Origin: Tetrastigma voinierianum | Lineage: Eukaryota; Streptophyta; Magnoliopsida; Vitales; Vitaceae | Assembly: GCA_016808115.1 (NCBI GenBank) | Contig: JAEQBH010004555.1 | Span: 80,636-144,635, forward strand | Direction of reading: 5' to 3' | DNA length: 64,000 nucleotides | Shown here: positions 1 through 10,828 of the stretch, piece by piece | Layout: every line of letters begins with the position of its first letter | Numbering within the stretch: position 1 is the stretch's first letter | Notes under the pieces: generated by a model | What the model was told of the DNA's origin: nothing | What the model saw: the letters and a program-made list of their open reading frames with translations, nothing else | Database searches by the model: none | Position numbers and translations under genes: made by a program

Positions 1-1633
1 GCACAGTTTTTGGTGGCTCCAGGATTTCTAGGCGTTGAAGACTCTTGTATATTTGTTTTATTTTATTTTCTTTTCCATTTTAGTATATTTAGCTTAGTAT
101 AGCTTTATTTTGTTAGTTTTCCTTTAATTTTTTAGTTTGGTATTGTGCGAAGTGCGGCTTGAGCTGGTATTTTTATAAATTCTTCTTTTCATTAAGCATT
201 TGATTTAAATGGATGTTTGGAAGGTTTAAGGTTCATTTATTTTTAGTTTGTTATGATTGGTGATTTTATGATCAAGTTAGTCATTGATATGAGTAAACCC
301 GAGTTTTGAGAAGTTGAGCTCCTTTGGAAATGGAGTCTTTGATGATAGTCATTTAACATATAGGAGGAAGGAAGCTTTAATTAGAATTCTTGAATTTATT
401 TTATTGGTATTATTTATAACTACTTGTTCTCGGTACTAGTACGTGCTGATAAGTGCTATATCTCTTTGATTTCCAGGAGGCCCTTTGAGTGACACAGAGA
501 TGGAGAATCTTGAGAGTATAGAGCAGTTCCTTGTGGGTATGGTAGACTAATACTATGGAAATAATGAACTTTGAAGGATTACTCAGATAGATCACCAACT
601 TACTTATAAGTTGAGATAGGTTGAATGAAGTATCTGTTTAATTACTCAGAGGTTTCTCCTCTTTCTAATGAATTAATTATGATACCGTGTTAGCTGAGAT
701 CTAATCAAGGAGATGGATATTTACATTAGAAGTGTAGGATGAGGTGTCAATCAAATTGGAGAAGGCTTGCAAGATCCTGTCTATGGGGACAAGAATTATT
801 TAGTCCTAAGATCTAAGTATGAAGTCTTGAAAAAAATACCTTCTTAGAAAGAGGGTTATATATTACAAGTAACTGATTAGAATCATGTCTTAGAAATGAA
901 TATGAACTTTTAATCAGTGAAAAATATTGTTAAGGGAGAAATCCAAACCATACTACCTTGCATCTTTGAAAAACTCAGTTTTCCAATTAATGGCTAAGCT
1001 ATAAATTGAAATGATGTAGAAATTGATTATTTTTAACTGATCCATATCTAGTTTTGTCTCACTTTCAGTGAATCCTAAATCCCAATTTTATTAAACTTTA
1101 CTCTTTTATATTTAAGATTTCAGTGTAAGACTACATTTTAGTCTTCTTATCATCATATTAGTTGAGTTTAAATAGTAATGATCTTGAGTAGTTGGGGTAA
1201 TTAGTCTTTTGATTTATCATCTGTCTTTGTGGGAACAATATCTGGACTTTAAATATCCACTTTTATTACTTGTACGACTTGTGCACTTGTAGTGATTGAG
1301 ACTACAAACACAAATTTTAAATGAGTCATCTTACAAGAGAAAACAATTCCATATTTTCATACATATGAAAAATGGTCTTAACAAGTTTTGGCGCCATTGT
1401 CCGGGGATTAGATAATAGTCTTTTGGTAATAGTGTCATAAATTTGTATGTATAGTTTGGTCCTAACAAGTTTTTCGCGCCATTGTCGGGGATTAGATGAT
1501 AGTCCTTTGATAATAGTGTCATAAATTTGTATATATAGTTTGGTCCTAACAAGTTTTTGGTGCCGTTGCCGGGATTAGATAAAAGTCATTTGGTAATAGT
1601 GTCATAAATTTGTATATATAGTTTGGTCCTAAC
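1..1633 (+). repeat. Athila-type Ty3/gypsy LTR, right-hand part
   Basis: AT-rich sequence with no credible ORF, cut by the window start. Its distal part parallels the end of the LTR at 10829-13213: a run reading ttttattacttgt, then a GTGCAC or GGCAC block, then AACAAG followed by a tRNA-Asp-type primer-binding site. I infer the right part of an LTR or solo LTR from a related but diverged family. The right end is taken as the last TTTGGTCCTAACA motif at about 1633. The left end and any target-site duplication lie outside the window. Confidence 0.55.
1380..1632 (+). repeat. Three tandem 84-bp units, each with a PBS-like site
   Basis: AACAAG recurs at 1380, 1464 and 1548, and the array closes with a fourth partial motif at 1631. 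Each unit holds a version of TGGCGCCGTTGCCGGGGA, which is complementary to the 3' end of plant tRNA-Asp and is the usual Athila primer-binding site, followed by gattagataatagtc and a TTTGGTCCTAACA tail. Because 84 is a multiple of three, the reverse strand stays open as a 28-residue repeat; I regard that ORF as an artefact. Confidence 0.85.
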
Positions 1634-2043
1634 ACCTTCCATAAACCTTTTTTGCTATGCTGTATTGTGGAGGTTGAGATTGTTATTCCGACTTTAAAGC
1701 AACGATACCTTGTGCTCCCTTCATTGTAAAGAAATCCAAATAAATATGGGAGTTACTTTCCTAGTTTGAAGTTCTGTTGTTATTTAAACGTGAACAAAAA
1801 CAAGAAAAAAAATTTTTTTTTTTTTTTTTTAATCACATGATCGGTAATTTTATTTCGTATTTTAAGTTTTTAGTTCATTCTTCATTGTTGTATTTCAGTA
1901 TATTACATAGGGACCTTCTCACATCTTTTCATAGCTATTTTGGGGCATGTACAAGTTATGAATACCAAGATTAGAATAAAGGGGAACAGAGTAGGATAAG
2001 GTATATATAGTTTCGCAATGTTGTGCTCATTTTAATTGGTTTT
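1634..2043. other. Unassigned AT-rich interval
   Basis: No gene, repeat boundary or RNA was recognised. It contains a T-rich run near 1808-1830. A short stretch (about 1664-1684) resembles one near 45165-45180 beside the ankyrin/PGG relic, too briefly to support homology. Confidence 0.4.
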
Positions 2044-2046
2044 TTA

Positions 2047-2572
2047 GGCCCCGTTTAGTTCACGAAAATTTTTAACTCTATCCAAAATTCAGAATATGAA
2101 AATTTTCAATGTATTCTAATTTTTAGTTTTCATTTTCAAAAAATACGTTTCGTACTTGAATTTGGTTGAAAATAAAAAATAAGAAAATCCGTTTTGTAAA
2201 ACCATTTTCTTGAAAATGAAGTTAATGAAAATAATGAAAATGTGTTTAAAATGTAGGTTACTATTCACAATCCTGTGTTTTTCGTGAGCGTTGAAGATAA
2301 TCGAAATGGAAACGAAAGGGGAAGAAAGAGAAAATAGCCACAATCCGGTGTTTTACGTTTATTGTCGGCCCAAATCCCGTGTTTTGATTTAATTGAAACA
2401 AACAACATAGAACAATTTTCTGATTCATATATAAAATGTTGAAAATAGTGAATTCATTTTCTTTGTTTTCAAAATTTGTTTTTGTCTAATTCTTGTAACT
2501 AAACGTGTTTTCCTTGTTTTCGAAAAGTTTGAATAGAAAAAATAGAAAATTTTCTACCTACTAAACAGGGCC
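2047..2572. mobile_element. Tourist-like (PIF/Harbinger) MITE
   Basis: The left terminus reads GGCCCCGTTTAGTT; the right terminus, read on the other strand, gives GGCCCTGTTTAGTA. Both flanks carry TTA (2044-2046 and 2573-2575), the 3-bp duplication typical of PIF/Harbinger elements, and the termini resemble Tourist-family ends. The 526-bp interior is AT-rich with no transposase frame, so it is non-autonomous. Interior phrases such as cctgtgtttttcgtg and cccgtgttttgattt look like related short repeats. Confidence 0.85.
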
Positions 2573-2575
2573 TTA

Positions 2576-2860
2576 ACGTTTCAAACTCGTTTCCTTTTAT
2601 CATATTTGGAAGTAAAAGAAATGCTTTAGCTTACTGATTTAACATCATCCCTTGAGGTCCTGTTTCGTAAATTTTTTTTTTCTCTCTTCCTTTTGCTTTC
2701 TTTTATATATCTACGTAGATATGTTCTAGGGACAAAATAACAGTTTCCTTTTTCTTTTTAATTTGGAAAGCTCATGTTATATATGAGAATAAAGTTCCAG
2801 TTATGACCGATGCTTTCTTTCTTTTCTTTAGGAAAAGAACATAATAACCATAAGTGTCTC
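2576..2860. other. Unassigned AT-rich interval
   Basis: No ORF or repeat boundary was recognised. It lies directly upstream of the sequence resembling the ankyrin gene's 5' region and may be part of the same duplicated host segment; its similarity to 24180-24420 is limited to one pyrimidine-rich stretch (gatgctttctttctt-like). Confidence 0.3.
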
Positions 2861-2975
2861 TCATTATTCTAATCTCAGATATGGAGCAATTATCTAGCTA
2901 CCTACCTCCTATTTAATTTATAGGAATTGTAGATCAACTTGATAAAGTTCCAATATGATAGAATAAATTATGTAT
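2861..2975 (+). pseudogene. Duplicate of the ankyrin gene 5' leader and start
   Basis: This stretch aligns, with indels, to the leader of the ankyrin gene at about 24426-24545. Shared landmarks in the same order are tattctaatc-cagatatg, an agctacct block, an aattta-ttatagaa block, gttccag/gttccaa, and the ATGAtAGAATA start region. The start codon counterpart at 2955 is followed almost at once by a stop, and no ankyrin coding sequence continues before the Tat element at 3037. I infer a dead tandem copy of the gene's 5' end. Confidence 0.6.
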
Positions 2976-3036
2976 ACACTATTTTAGAACTAAGAATTAA
3001 ATAAGTAAGAAAACATTTTTATATTATAATTAAGAT

Positions 3037-3645
3037 TGATAGGGTTTTTGAAATAATGGGCGCACGAGGCCCGAGACACAAGCTTGAACATCGGGATTAA
3101 AAATGGGCCCCGATGCAGCGTGGGCGCTAATGGGTCACTTAGCGGGCCCAAGCCGGGGACAGCTCTTTAAAGGGTGCGACCCTAAGGAATCCGTATTAAG
3201 GAAAACGATCTCCACGATCGGAAAGTAAGATATTTCGAGTTATCACCCTTAATTATCCCTTGATATTCGGTTCTGATAAGGAAGAAAATCTCCTACCGAG
3301 TGAGAGAAATATTGTATCATCCTTCAACTAGGAAACATACTATTCAGTGTCATCATCAGTAGGAAACTATCTTATTCGATTATCGCAATCAATTAGGAAA
3401 GTTATACGTGATCATCCATTATAAATACGGTAGCCTCATAAGTGAAAGGTAACGAGACATATACAATACTTCATTCCTAAGCGGTTGATCTTCTCTTCGT
3501 AGGAAAGAAGAGGCGACTTAGGCATCGGAGATAGCGGGCGAGCCGTAGATCCTTTTATTCTTGTTTTGCGGAGGTCGCGAGCCGGCGGATGGCCCGACCA
3601 AATCCGGCCACGCTCAAGCCCGATTCGGTTGAAAAAGCATCATCG
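3037..3645 (+). repeat. 5' LTR of Tat element 1
   Basis: It starts TGATAGGGTTT and ends gcatcatcg (the 3' copy ends gcatcatca). Long blocks match 14346-14979, for example cggttctgataaggaag, gagagaaatattgtatca and gcagttgatcttctct-like runs. A TATAAATA box lies at 3420-3427, giving a probable promoter on the + strand. The R-U5 part contains the gacttaggcatcggag phrase shared with the LTR at 23580-24185. Confidence 0.9.
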
Positions 3646-3649
3646 GAGG

Positions 3650-3672
3650 TTTGGCGCCGTCGTAGAACGGTT
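3650..3672 (+). other. Primer-binding-site region of Tat element 1
   Basis: TTTGGCGCCGTCG lies five bases after the LTR end, matching the TTGGCGCCGTC leader that follows the 5' LTR in many plant Tat elements. The rest of the site is diverged. Confidence 0.7.
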
Positions 3673-3689
3673 CCTTCTAAATAAGTGAC

Positions 3690-5130
3690 CACTGGTGGCG
3701 ATGGTATCAGCTTCGAACACAAGCGGGAGCTTGATGCCAATCCTCAGGATGCAAGACCGACCAGGACGGCATGGACGGTGACCTCGGCGTGTTAGAGACA
3801 ATGCGGGCCCGACACGGGCCAGTGGAGGTGCTCCGGCGTCCGCCAACCAACACTTGCTAAAGAGTTGGAACAACTTACAAATACAAGCACCCCCAGGAGA
3901 CACAACGGACCACACAAAAGCCAAAACCACATTGCAGGAAGAACTGACACCTCGACCCTCGCCGAGGAAGCCGGATAGAGAGGCTAGCCACACCGGGGAG
4001 CATGATCGCCTGGCCCGGGAGGGTGCAGCGAGGAGAGGTCGTGGGAGCAAAGGTTCAGGGACATCCAGCAAGAAATCATCCACATGAAGGTAGCGATAAA
4101 GGGCCGAGCTCCAGTCTCCATGGGCTATGCAGTAATAGCGAGATCTGTTCACGCGGGGTGCTGAACTTTCCGCCCGGATAAAATTCGGAATGCATGAGAT
4201 CAAGAAGTTTGATGGGAATAAGACCCCCTGGAGCCCACCTCAATCGTACAAAATAGATGGAACTACATGGGTATCAAGACCCCCGTCACGATCTGACCTT
4301 CGCTATCACCCCTAAAGACGGCATTGGCCATGGTTTAACAGGACTCCGCCGTCTTAATCTTGTGTTCAGAGACTCTGAATCGCGTTAATGCCCGCTATCG
4401 ACGGGACGTACGAGGCCCAGTTATCATCTTCTGACCATAAAACATAGCTCTCAAGAAAGCATGAGGTCATATGTTCAAAGGTTTAACATGGAGTCGCTGA
4501 AGGTGGATATCCTCGAGCAAGTTCACCAGATTCTTGCTTCATTCTGAGGTACAGGGTGCGTCAGAAGATCTAATGTTCTCCATCTCAAGAACCCTCATGC
4601 AGGCATAGTGAGGTCCTCGCCAAAGCAGAGAAGTATATGCGACCCAGATAACCCCTCCTCCAAGCAAAGCTCTTCTACTTTCGAAAGGAAAGAATGGGTG
4701 TGAAAAGAAGCGAAGCCCAGAGAGAGGCCGTACGAGGGCGGGGCGGATCCCAAGGAAGAAGCGAGGAGCTGAGGCGGTCCCAGGCAAGACGAGGAGCGTC
4801 GGGGATCATGAGGGACCACATGCTTTGGCTGCGGCGTAGTATTCTATGTGATACACCTCCCGGCCGGCCTCGATGTCGCGAGTCTTCTGTGAGTGCAGCA
4901 TGAAAGGTTCCCAGGGTGGCCGTCGGATGAAGTCGGACCCGCGAGGGGCTGACACCAAATCTTGTCGTTCCACAAGGACCATGGACACCGAATAGATGAC
5001 TGCATCCAGCTAAAAAAGGAGATTGAATACTTGATTCGACGTGGACACCTCAGCCGATACGTGGCCCCAGAAGGGTGGGAGCGAGTCCAGCCACCACCAT
5101 CTCGTCAGCCAACCCCAGTTTAGCATCAAC
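3690..5130 (+). pseudogene. gag relic of Tat element 1
   Basis: The frame is broken many times. The clearest part is the C-terminal segment at about 4970-5085, where a phrase like HRTDDCIQLKKEIEYLIRRG matches the conserved end of plant Tat Gag (H-x-T-x-x-C-x-x-LK-x-EIE-x-LI-RRG). Upstream, charged low-complexity residues (about 3950-4090) fit the variable N-terminal part. The start codon cannot be fixed. Gag would form the particle core in the cytoplasm. Confidence 0.65.
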
Positions 5131-5189
5131 CGCCTTTAGGATAAATCCATGTAATCTCCGGAGGGTTTGCGGGAGACGGAGAGTCCAAC

Positions 5190-5695
5190 TCAACCAGGAA
5201 GGCCCACTTGCACAACATCATATCAGGGGAAACCTTGAAGTATAAGCGATTATCAAGCTTCCTCGGCTGGATACTACCCGCAACAACACGGACTTCGACT
5301 AGAAGAACGTAACATCTATGACGACCCGCTTGTGATAAAAGCCATAGTAGCTAATAAAACCATCCACAAGGTCCTGCATTACGACAATGGAAAGCTCACG
5401 ATATCATCTTCGCGTCAACTTTAGGCCAAAATAGGCATTGGAAGGGATAAACTAGAGCCAATCAATGCTTGCCTGCGTGGATTTTCAGGGGAAAGAGTAC
5501 TACCCTTGGGATCGGTACAGTTAGTGCTCACCCTGGGAGACCCCTCATGCCAGGCCACAACAACGGTGAGACTCCTCATAGTAGACGCCTCGTCGGCCTA
5601 CAACATGTTACTAGGTAGGCCCTCTCTCAATGCCATAAGGGTCGTTCCTTCCGCTTATCACATGGTTATCAAATTCCCAACTGCAAATGGGTAAA
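5190..5695 (+). pseudogene. Aspartic protease relic of Tat element 1
   Basis: The protein fragment at 5440-5694 contains INACLRGFSGERVLPLGS and YNMLLGRPSLNAIRVVPS, hallmarks of the retropepsin domain in Tat Pol (the LLGRP motif near its end). The catalytic D-N-G-S region near 5383-5400 is split by a one-base indel: DNG is read in one frame and SS in the next. It would have matured the Gag-Pol polyprotein; this copy cannot. Confidence 0.85.
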
Positions 5696-5899
5696 GAAAT
5701 AATTAGAAACCGATTGCATAACCCGGGGAATGTTACTCAGCATCGATGAAGCAAAATACGGTCGACAACATTTACGGACCAGGCTCGACGCATGCGAGAT
5801 GGGGTAACCACTCGACCCTGCGCCTCGGAAGAGTGGGCTGTGCGCCGACGGTCGGCCCGAACGCGCGATGCACGCGGGATCGAGTTAGCGAGAGAAGGC

Positions 5900-6700
5900 A
5901 TCGGAAGCTCTCGTCGTTTTCATGAGAACATGGAGGTATTCGCCTGGAAACAGGAAGACATGGGTGGGATCGACCCGGTAGTGATCACCCACAAGTTAAA
6001 CGTCAATCCCTCACGTAAGCCCCATTTAAAGCAAGAGAAGGAGTTTTGCCAGGAAGATAGGCGATCAATGAAAAGGTCGATAAGCTCCTCCGAGCACAAA
6101 CAATCAGAGAAGTAGAGTACCCGGAATGGTTGGCCAACGTTGTTCTCATCAAAAAAGAAAATGACAAGTGGCGGCTTTGCATCGATTTCACAGACATCAT
6201 GGTACGCCCCGAATGATAACTTCCCCCACACCTCGGATTGATCTCGTGAAGTAGGCGTACGACCGGTCACGAACTCCTCAGCTTCATGGACGCCTTCTCA
6301 GGCTACAACCAGATCAGTATGGACCCCAGCGACTAAGAGAAGACCTCATTTGTCACCGGTCGGGGGAACTATCTGTTGTCGGAGTAATGCATAGGGCTAA
6401 AGAGATGCAGGAGCCACCTACCAAAGGCTGGTGAACAGGATGTTCTAGAAACACATTGGGACATTCATGGAGGTATATATAGGCGACATCTTTGTTAAAA
6501 TGATAAAGGAATTTGAGCTCCACACTTAACCCATTTGTTGAGGCGTTCAGTCTGAAGCTATAATATGAGCTAAACCAGCCCAGATGCGCTTTTCAGTCTC
6601 ACGTAGAAGTTCTTAGGTTTATAATAAATAATGAGGAATACAGAGCCAAACCCGAGGATAAGATAAGCGGGTTCTTGATATGCTGCCTCAGTCAAACATT
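5900..6700 (+). pseudogene. Reverse transcriptase relic of Tat element 1
   Basis: The order of motifs fits gypsy RT: FAWKQEDMGGIDP with HKLNVNP (about 5938-6010), the start of the fingers domain ending in KWRLCIDFTDI (6166-6198), and the active-site region at 6470-6505. The catalytic Y-V/I-D-D box reads Y-I-G-D at 6476-6487, so one essential aspartate is lost. Several frameshifts interrupt the palm domain. Confidence 0.85.
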
Positions 6701-6729
6701 AAAGACATTCCAGCGCTTGACGAGGGAGA

Positions 6730-7830
6730 ATAGGTCTGTTGGCGACTGTATCTAGACCAGCGACAAATGTCGACCTTTCTTCGGGTTACGAAAAAAGGCC
6801 TTCTAGTGGGACGCCCATTGCCAGGAGGCGTTCACGATGCTCAAAACCTACCTGAGCTCTCCCCCCATTATGGTAAGCCCTTCCGAAGGAGAACTCCTCA
6901 CCTTCTACTTGGTCATTTCAGACTTTGCAACTAGTGCTGCCCTGGTAAGAGAACGAGAGAATAGATGCTCTGAGGGGAGCAAAAGAGAAGTACCCAAAGA
7001 TGGAAAAGCTGATCTTGGCATTGGTAACCACATCCAGAAAACTTCGAACTTACTTCCAAGCTCACATTGTCGAAGTCCCAATCGAATATCCGATGAAGCA
7101 AATACTGCATAAACTAAAAACCTCTGGAAGACTGATGAAGTGGGCTATAGAGCTGAAGCAATTGGCGTCAGTGAAACGAGGGTATGATAAAAGGCGGTGT
7201 GTAAATCATCATAAATTAAGCTCCGGCCACGGACTGAGCTACCGCGCACCCAGGCCTCCCCATGCAGGGAGGTATCCGTCGGCCCGGGGTTGCTAATGCC
7301 CAAGGAAGCGGTGCAGGACTGATCCTGACCTCTCCAGATGGGATAGATATGGAGTACGCCCTCAGGTTCGGCTTTCGAGCCTCCAATAATGAGACCGAAT
7401 ATGAGGCGGTCGCCGTGGATCAACCTCACCCCACTTCATGGGGCGGATAAGCGAGGTGGCTTGGCGACTCCCAAGCTGGTGGTAAAATAGATAGAGACTC
7501 TGGACGAGGTGAGAAGATGGTCTATGCTCCCAAAAGTCGAGTACCTTCCAAGAAGTTGTCTGAGTTCAGGTCAAACATGTACCAAGATTGGAGAATTCCC
7601 GAGCTGATGTGTTAGCAAAACTGGCTACAACCTCACAAGAAGACACGGGTAGGCGACGCCTATCGAGGCACTTTATCAAAGCCCTCGATGGCGTCAACAA
7701 CGAAGTCTCCTGTGATGTCCGAATCGAGCTGGATGGACCCCATCTGGGATTACTTGGTAGATGGTAAATTGCCAAGCGACCCAAAGGAGGCGTCCAAGCT
7801 TAGAGCGAGATCGACAAGGTTCACCGTTCA
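6730..7830 (+). pseudogene. RNase H and second (archaeal-type) RNase H relics
   Basis: Fragments in several frames match the connection/RNase H region: a YLSSPPIM phrase and LTFYLVISDFA-like segment at 6837-6960, then RKLRTYFQAHIVEVP at about 7030-7080. A second segment, GSGAGLILTSPDG followed by LRFGFRASNNETEYEA (7300-7410), matches the additional archaeal-type RNase H that marks the Tat lineage. The segment at 7560-7860 (IWDYLVDGKLPSDPKEASKL) is the linker towards integrase. All are disrupted. Confidence 0.8.
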
Positions 7831-7849
7831 TCGAGGAACCCTTTATAAG

Positions 7850-8974
7850 CGAGGCTTCTCTGCGCCCATTCTTAAATGAGTAGGAAAGGAAGACGCCAAC
7901 TACATACTCAGGGAAGTACATGAGGGTATATGTGGCAACCACATCGGAGCTCGGACCTTGGCATGAAAAACAATAAGGCAGGGGTATTATTGGCCCACAA
8001 TGCTCAAAGGCAGCCAGGCGGTTAGAAAATGCAAGGCTTGTCAAAGCATGAGATATCTATCTCCCATCTGACATTCTTGTGATCCTGAAGCCCACTGGCA
8101 CTTTCCAACAATGGGGGCTAGACATGTTGGGACCTCTACCCATCGGAAGGGGCCAATGCAAATTTATCATTACAGTCGTGGACTATTTTAAATGGGCGGC
8201 AGAGACCCTTAGCAATAATCCGCGAGCCAGGAAGTGCGCAACCTTACGTTTTATAATATGCGGGTTTGGGATGAGGGTCCCTGGCTATGATGTGAGAAAC
8301 AATTCGATAATCCTAAGTTTTGGGATTTATGCGCCGAGCTCAGAATCAAGAACTACTACTCGTCCCTAGCTCATCCGCAGTCCAATGGACAAGCGAGTCC
8401 TTATAAGGACTCCCCAAGCAGCATTGAAAACAATTGGAAGACACAAAAGGGAGAAAAAATGGGTGAAGGACCTCCCGAGGTGTTATGGGCGTACGAACTA
8501 CCTGCATGAAGTCGGCGACTCGAAGCCCGTTCGCTCTGGCCTTTGGAATTAGACGATGGAGCCAAGTGAAATGATTTAAAATCCCAGAAAGTTAGACAAG
8601 CGTCGAACACAACGAGGAGGCTCTTCGCCTAAACCTAGATCTCACTTAATTGAAAAGCAGTGAAGTCCTGCAGGCGTATGGAAGACTATCACAGGAAGAC
8701 AACGAGGTATTATGACCAAAGGGTTAGGCCCAGGAGTTACAAGCCAGGTGACCTAGTTCTGAAAAAACTTTTGCCAGCAAGGAAGGACCCCTCGCATGGG
8801 AAGCTGGGACTCAATTTGGAAGGGCCCTACATCATATCCCGCATAATCCGACCTGACAATTATGAGCTCCAAACGGAAGAAGGAAAAACCCTGCCCCACT
8901 CATGGAACACTGAACATCTTCGCGATTCTACGGTAGGACCGGAGCGTAAGTACGTAATAAAGGTTCAATCTTGA
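7850..8974 (+). pseudogene. Integrase relic of Tat element 1
   Basis: The zinc-finger histidines appear in HEGICGNHIGARTLA (about 7919-7963) and the cysteines in CKACQS (8031-8048). The catalytic core follows with GTFQQWGLDMLGPLPIG (8096-8146), whose D is the first of the DDE triad, and ITVVDYFKWA. The C-terminal GPY/F-type module is the best-kept part (8660-8930: RVRPRSYKPGDLVL, then GPYIISRI). The core is frameshifted after the second third. Confidence 0.87.
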
Positions 8975-9094
8975 TTTCAAATAACCATCTCTTCTATTTT
9001 TTAAGTCGTTTGATGTTGTAGGTAGACCAAACAATAGTTCTGATGATAAAAGCACGGCTCGAAGGGGCCCGGGAAAAACACATAATTCACAGAT

Positions 9095-9145
9095 TGTATT
9101 CTTTATTCAAGGAACTCTGACTAAATACAAAATTTTATTACACTG
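9095..9145 (-). terminator. Minus-strand AATAAA poly(A) signals of the antisense ORF
   Basis: TTTATT occurs at 9102-9107 and 9134-9139, giving AATAAA on the minus strand just past the presumed end of the antisense extra ORF, while pol ends on the + strand at 8974. This is the arrangement expected of two convergent transcription units. Such hexamers are also common by chance. Confidence 0.4.
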
Positions 9146-10828
9146 CAGTTGCAATACCTGGATAATTACAAAATCACCTTGCATCTCAAAAGTCACAGTT
9201 AAGCGAAAATCGTTCTTCACGCCGGCCTCTGGAGTCGAATGAAAACCCAACGAAAAATCTCGAGAAAGGGAAAGGAAAGAGAAAAAGAGAGGCCTAGTGT
9301 TGGAGCCCCGGAAGCTACTTGGGTGGAGAAGTCAAAGGCGAGACCCCAGCGAGTGACGAAGAACTGGCTCCGGGAAGAACCCAGAATCACCCGGAATGAG
9401 GAGCCTGATCAAGGGCTGGGGCCTCGGCACTTGCATCAGCCTCGGCCTCGAGAAGTGGATCCTTGACCTTCTCATCGAAAATTTGGATGTTTAAACTCAA
9501 ATGCGGGAAGCTCGGGGAAGCCCGGTTGAAAGCGAAGCCACCTAGAGGCCCATTGGAATACATGCCTCGTCTTTGACTCATTATCAACGCTGCTTTGGGT
9601 GGCCAAAGCCTCACATACAAGGTCCATTCGGTGCCGGCTCTTTAGTCGGGCATTCCCTGAGTGCCTCCTCTAGAGCTTCTTGGAGGGCCATTTCAGGTAG
9701 CCATCTTGGCACACGAGGTCACGCCAATGACGCAGCTCACTCTGCAGACCGGCCCGCGGCTCGTCTTCGGCAATATCGCATCTTCGGGCCTCCTTTTCTT
9801 TGTCCTTGTGGCCCGCTCCTCGGCTGCGAAGCGTGCTTTAGAGTCGAGACACAGCCTTCACAAGTTCACGATCGGCTCCCTTATATTCAGGCTGTTTATC
9901 TCTCGGAGGTCGAGAAGCATACTTAGCCTTATAGACAGCCTTTGTTGGGCCCTCGGTCGGTGGCCCTCCTTGCTAATCCCTTCGCATAAGTAGCCACCTA
10001 AAAAAAAAAGGGAGAAGAAAAGGAGTCAGCTACCCGAACTGAAACAATAAAGAAAAAGGTAAAGGAAAGCACTTGGATGTATAGGCGGTTCCACACAAGA
10101 AGAAGGGCGGAGGAGCCTCCTTGGCCACGGGAGGCGCCCACCCACTCTTGAGGTAGTCTGGGATAGAGGAAATAGCCCCGACGAGCTCACGCAGAAAGCA
10201 CTTGAGTCCTGTACTTAGGCCTCGGAGCGTCGCGTTCTGTCACCCTCGTCCGACACTGTAGAAGGGGGAGCAGTGCCCCGCGACGTGGGACTCTAGACTA
10301 AGATAGGGAGAACCTTCAAAGGGGGCTTATTCGCCTCTGAGTCACTAGCTAGCTGGCCGAATGAAGGTGAGGATGGTCCCACCTTCCCAGGGTCTTGCCC
10401 CAGAGCAAGCCCTCTAGGCTCGGAGGTTTCCGTTCACGCTCCTCTTTTCTTTGCCGGCACCTCCCGAGTGGGATTGGAGCTCAGTGTAGACTTCAGTGGG
10501 GCACAAAGCGGACAATGAGGAAGATTTAGGGATGAGCGCTTCGCGACGGAGAGAGATTAGGGACTCGAGAGAAAGGAAGTCGGGCAGGCCTCGCACCGGA
10601 TGATCTAGGAATATTCGACCTGATGAGCTCGGACTAAGCTCGCAGGGCCTGCTTCTTAGCTAAACTACTCTTGCGTCCTTAGGACTAAGATCGGGTCGAT
10701 CACCTAAAGGCCACACGACCAAAGCAATGTTAGAAATATCCTATAACCGCTGAAGACCAAAACAAATCAAGAAGAATGAGAGCTCACGAAGGTTCTCGGG
10801 GGTAGTCCAGACGGCAGGAATGCCAAGG

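Noticed and set aside
1331..1552. Minus-strand ORF with a 28-residue repeat
   Set aside because: It is the reading of the 84-bp DNA repeat, whose length is a multiple of three; there is no protein family match.
1640..1760. Similarity to 45141-45220 as evidence of a second PGG-gene 3' end
   Set aside because: Only about 15-20 bases (gtggaggttgaga) agree; too short in AT-rich DNA.
3640..4203. 187-codon minus-strand ORF
   Set aside because: Shadow of the GC-rich gag relic of the + strand Tat element; no recognisable domain.
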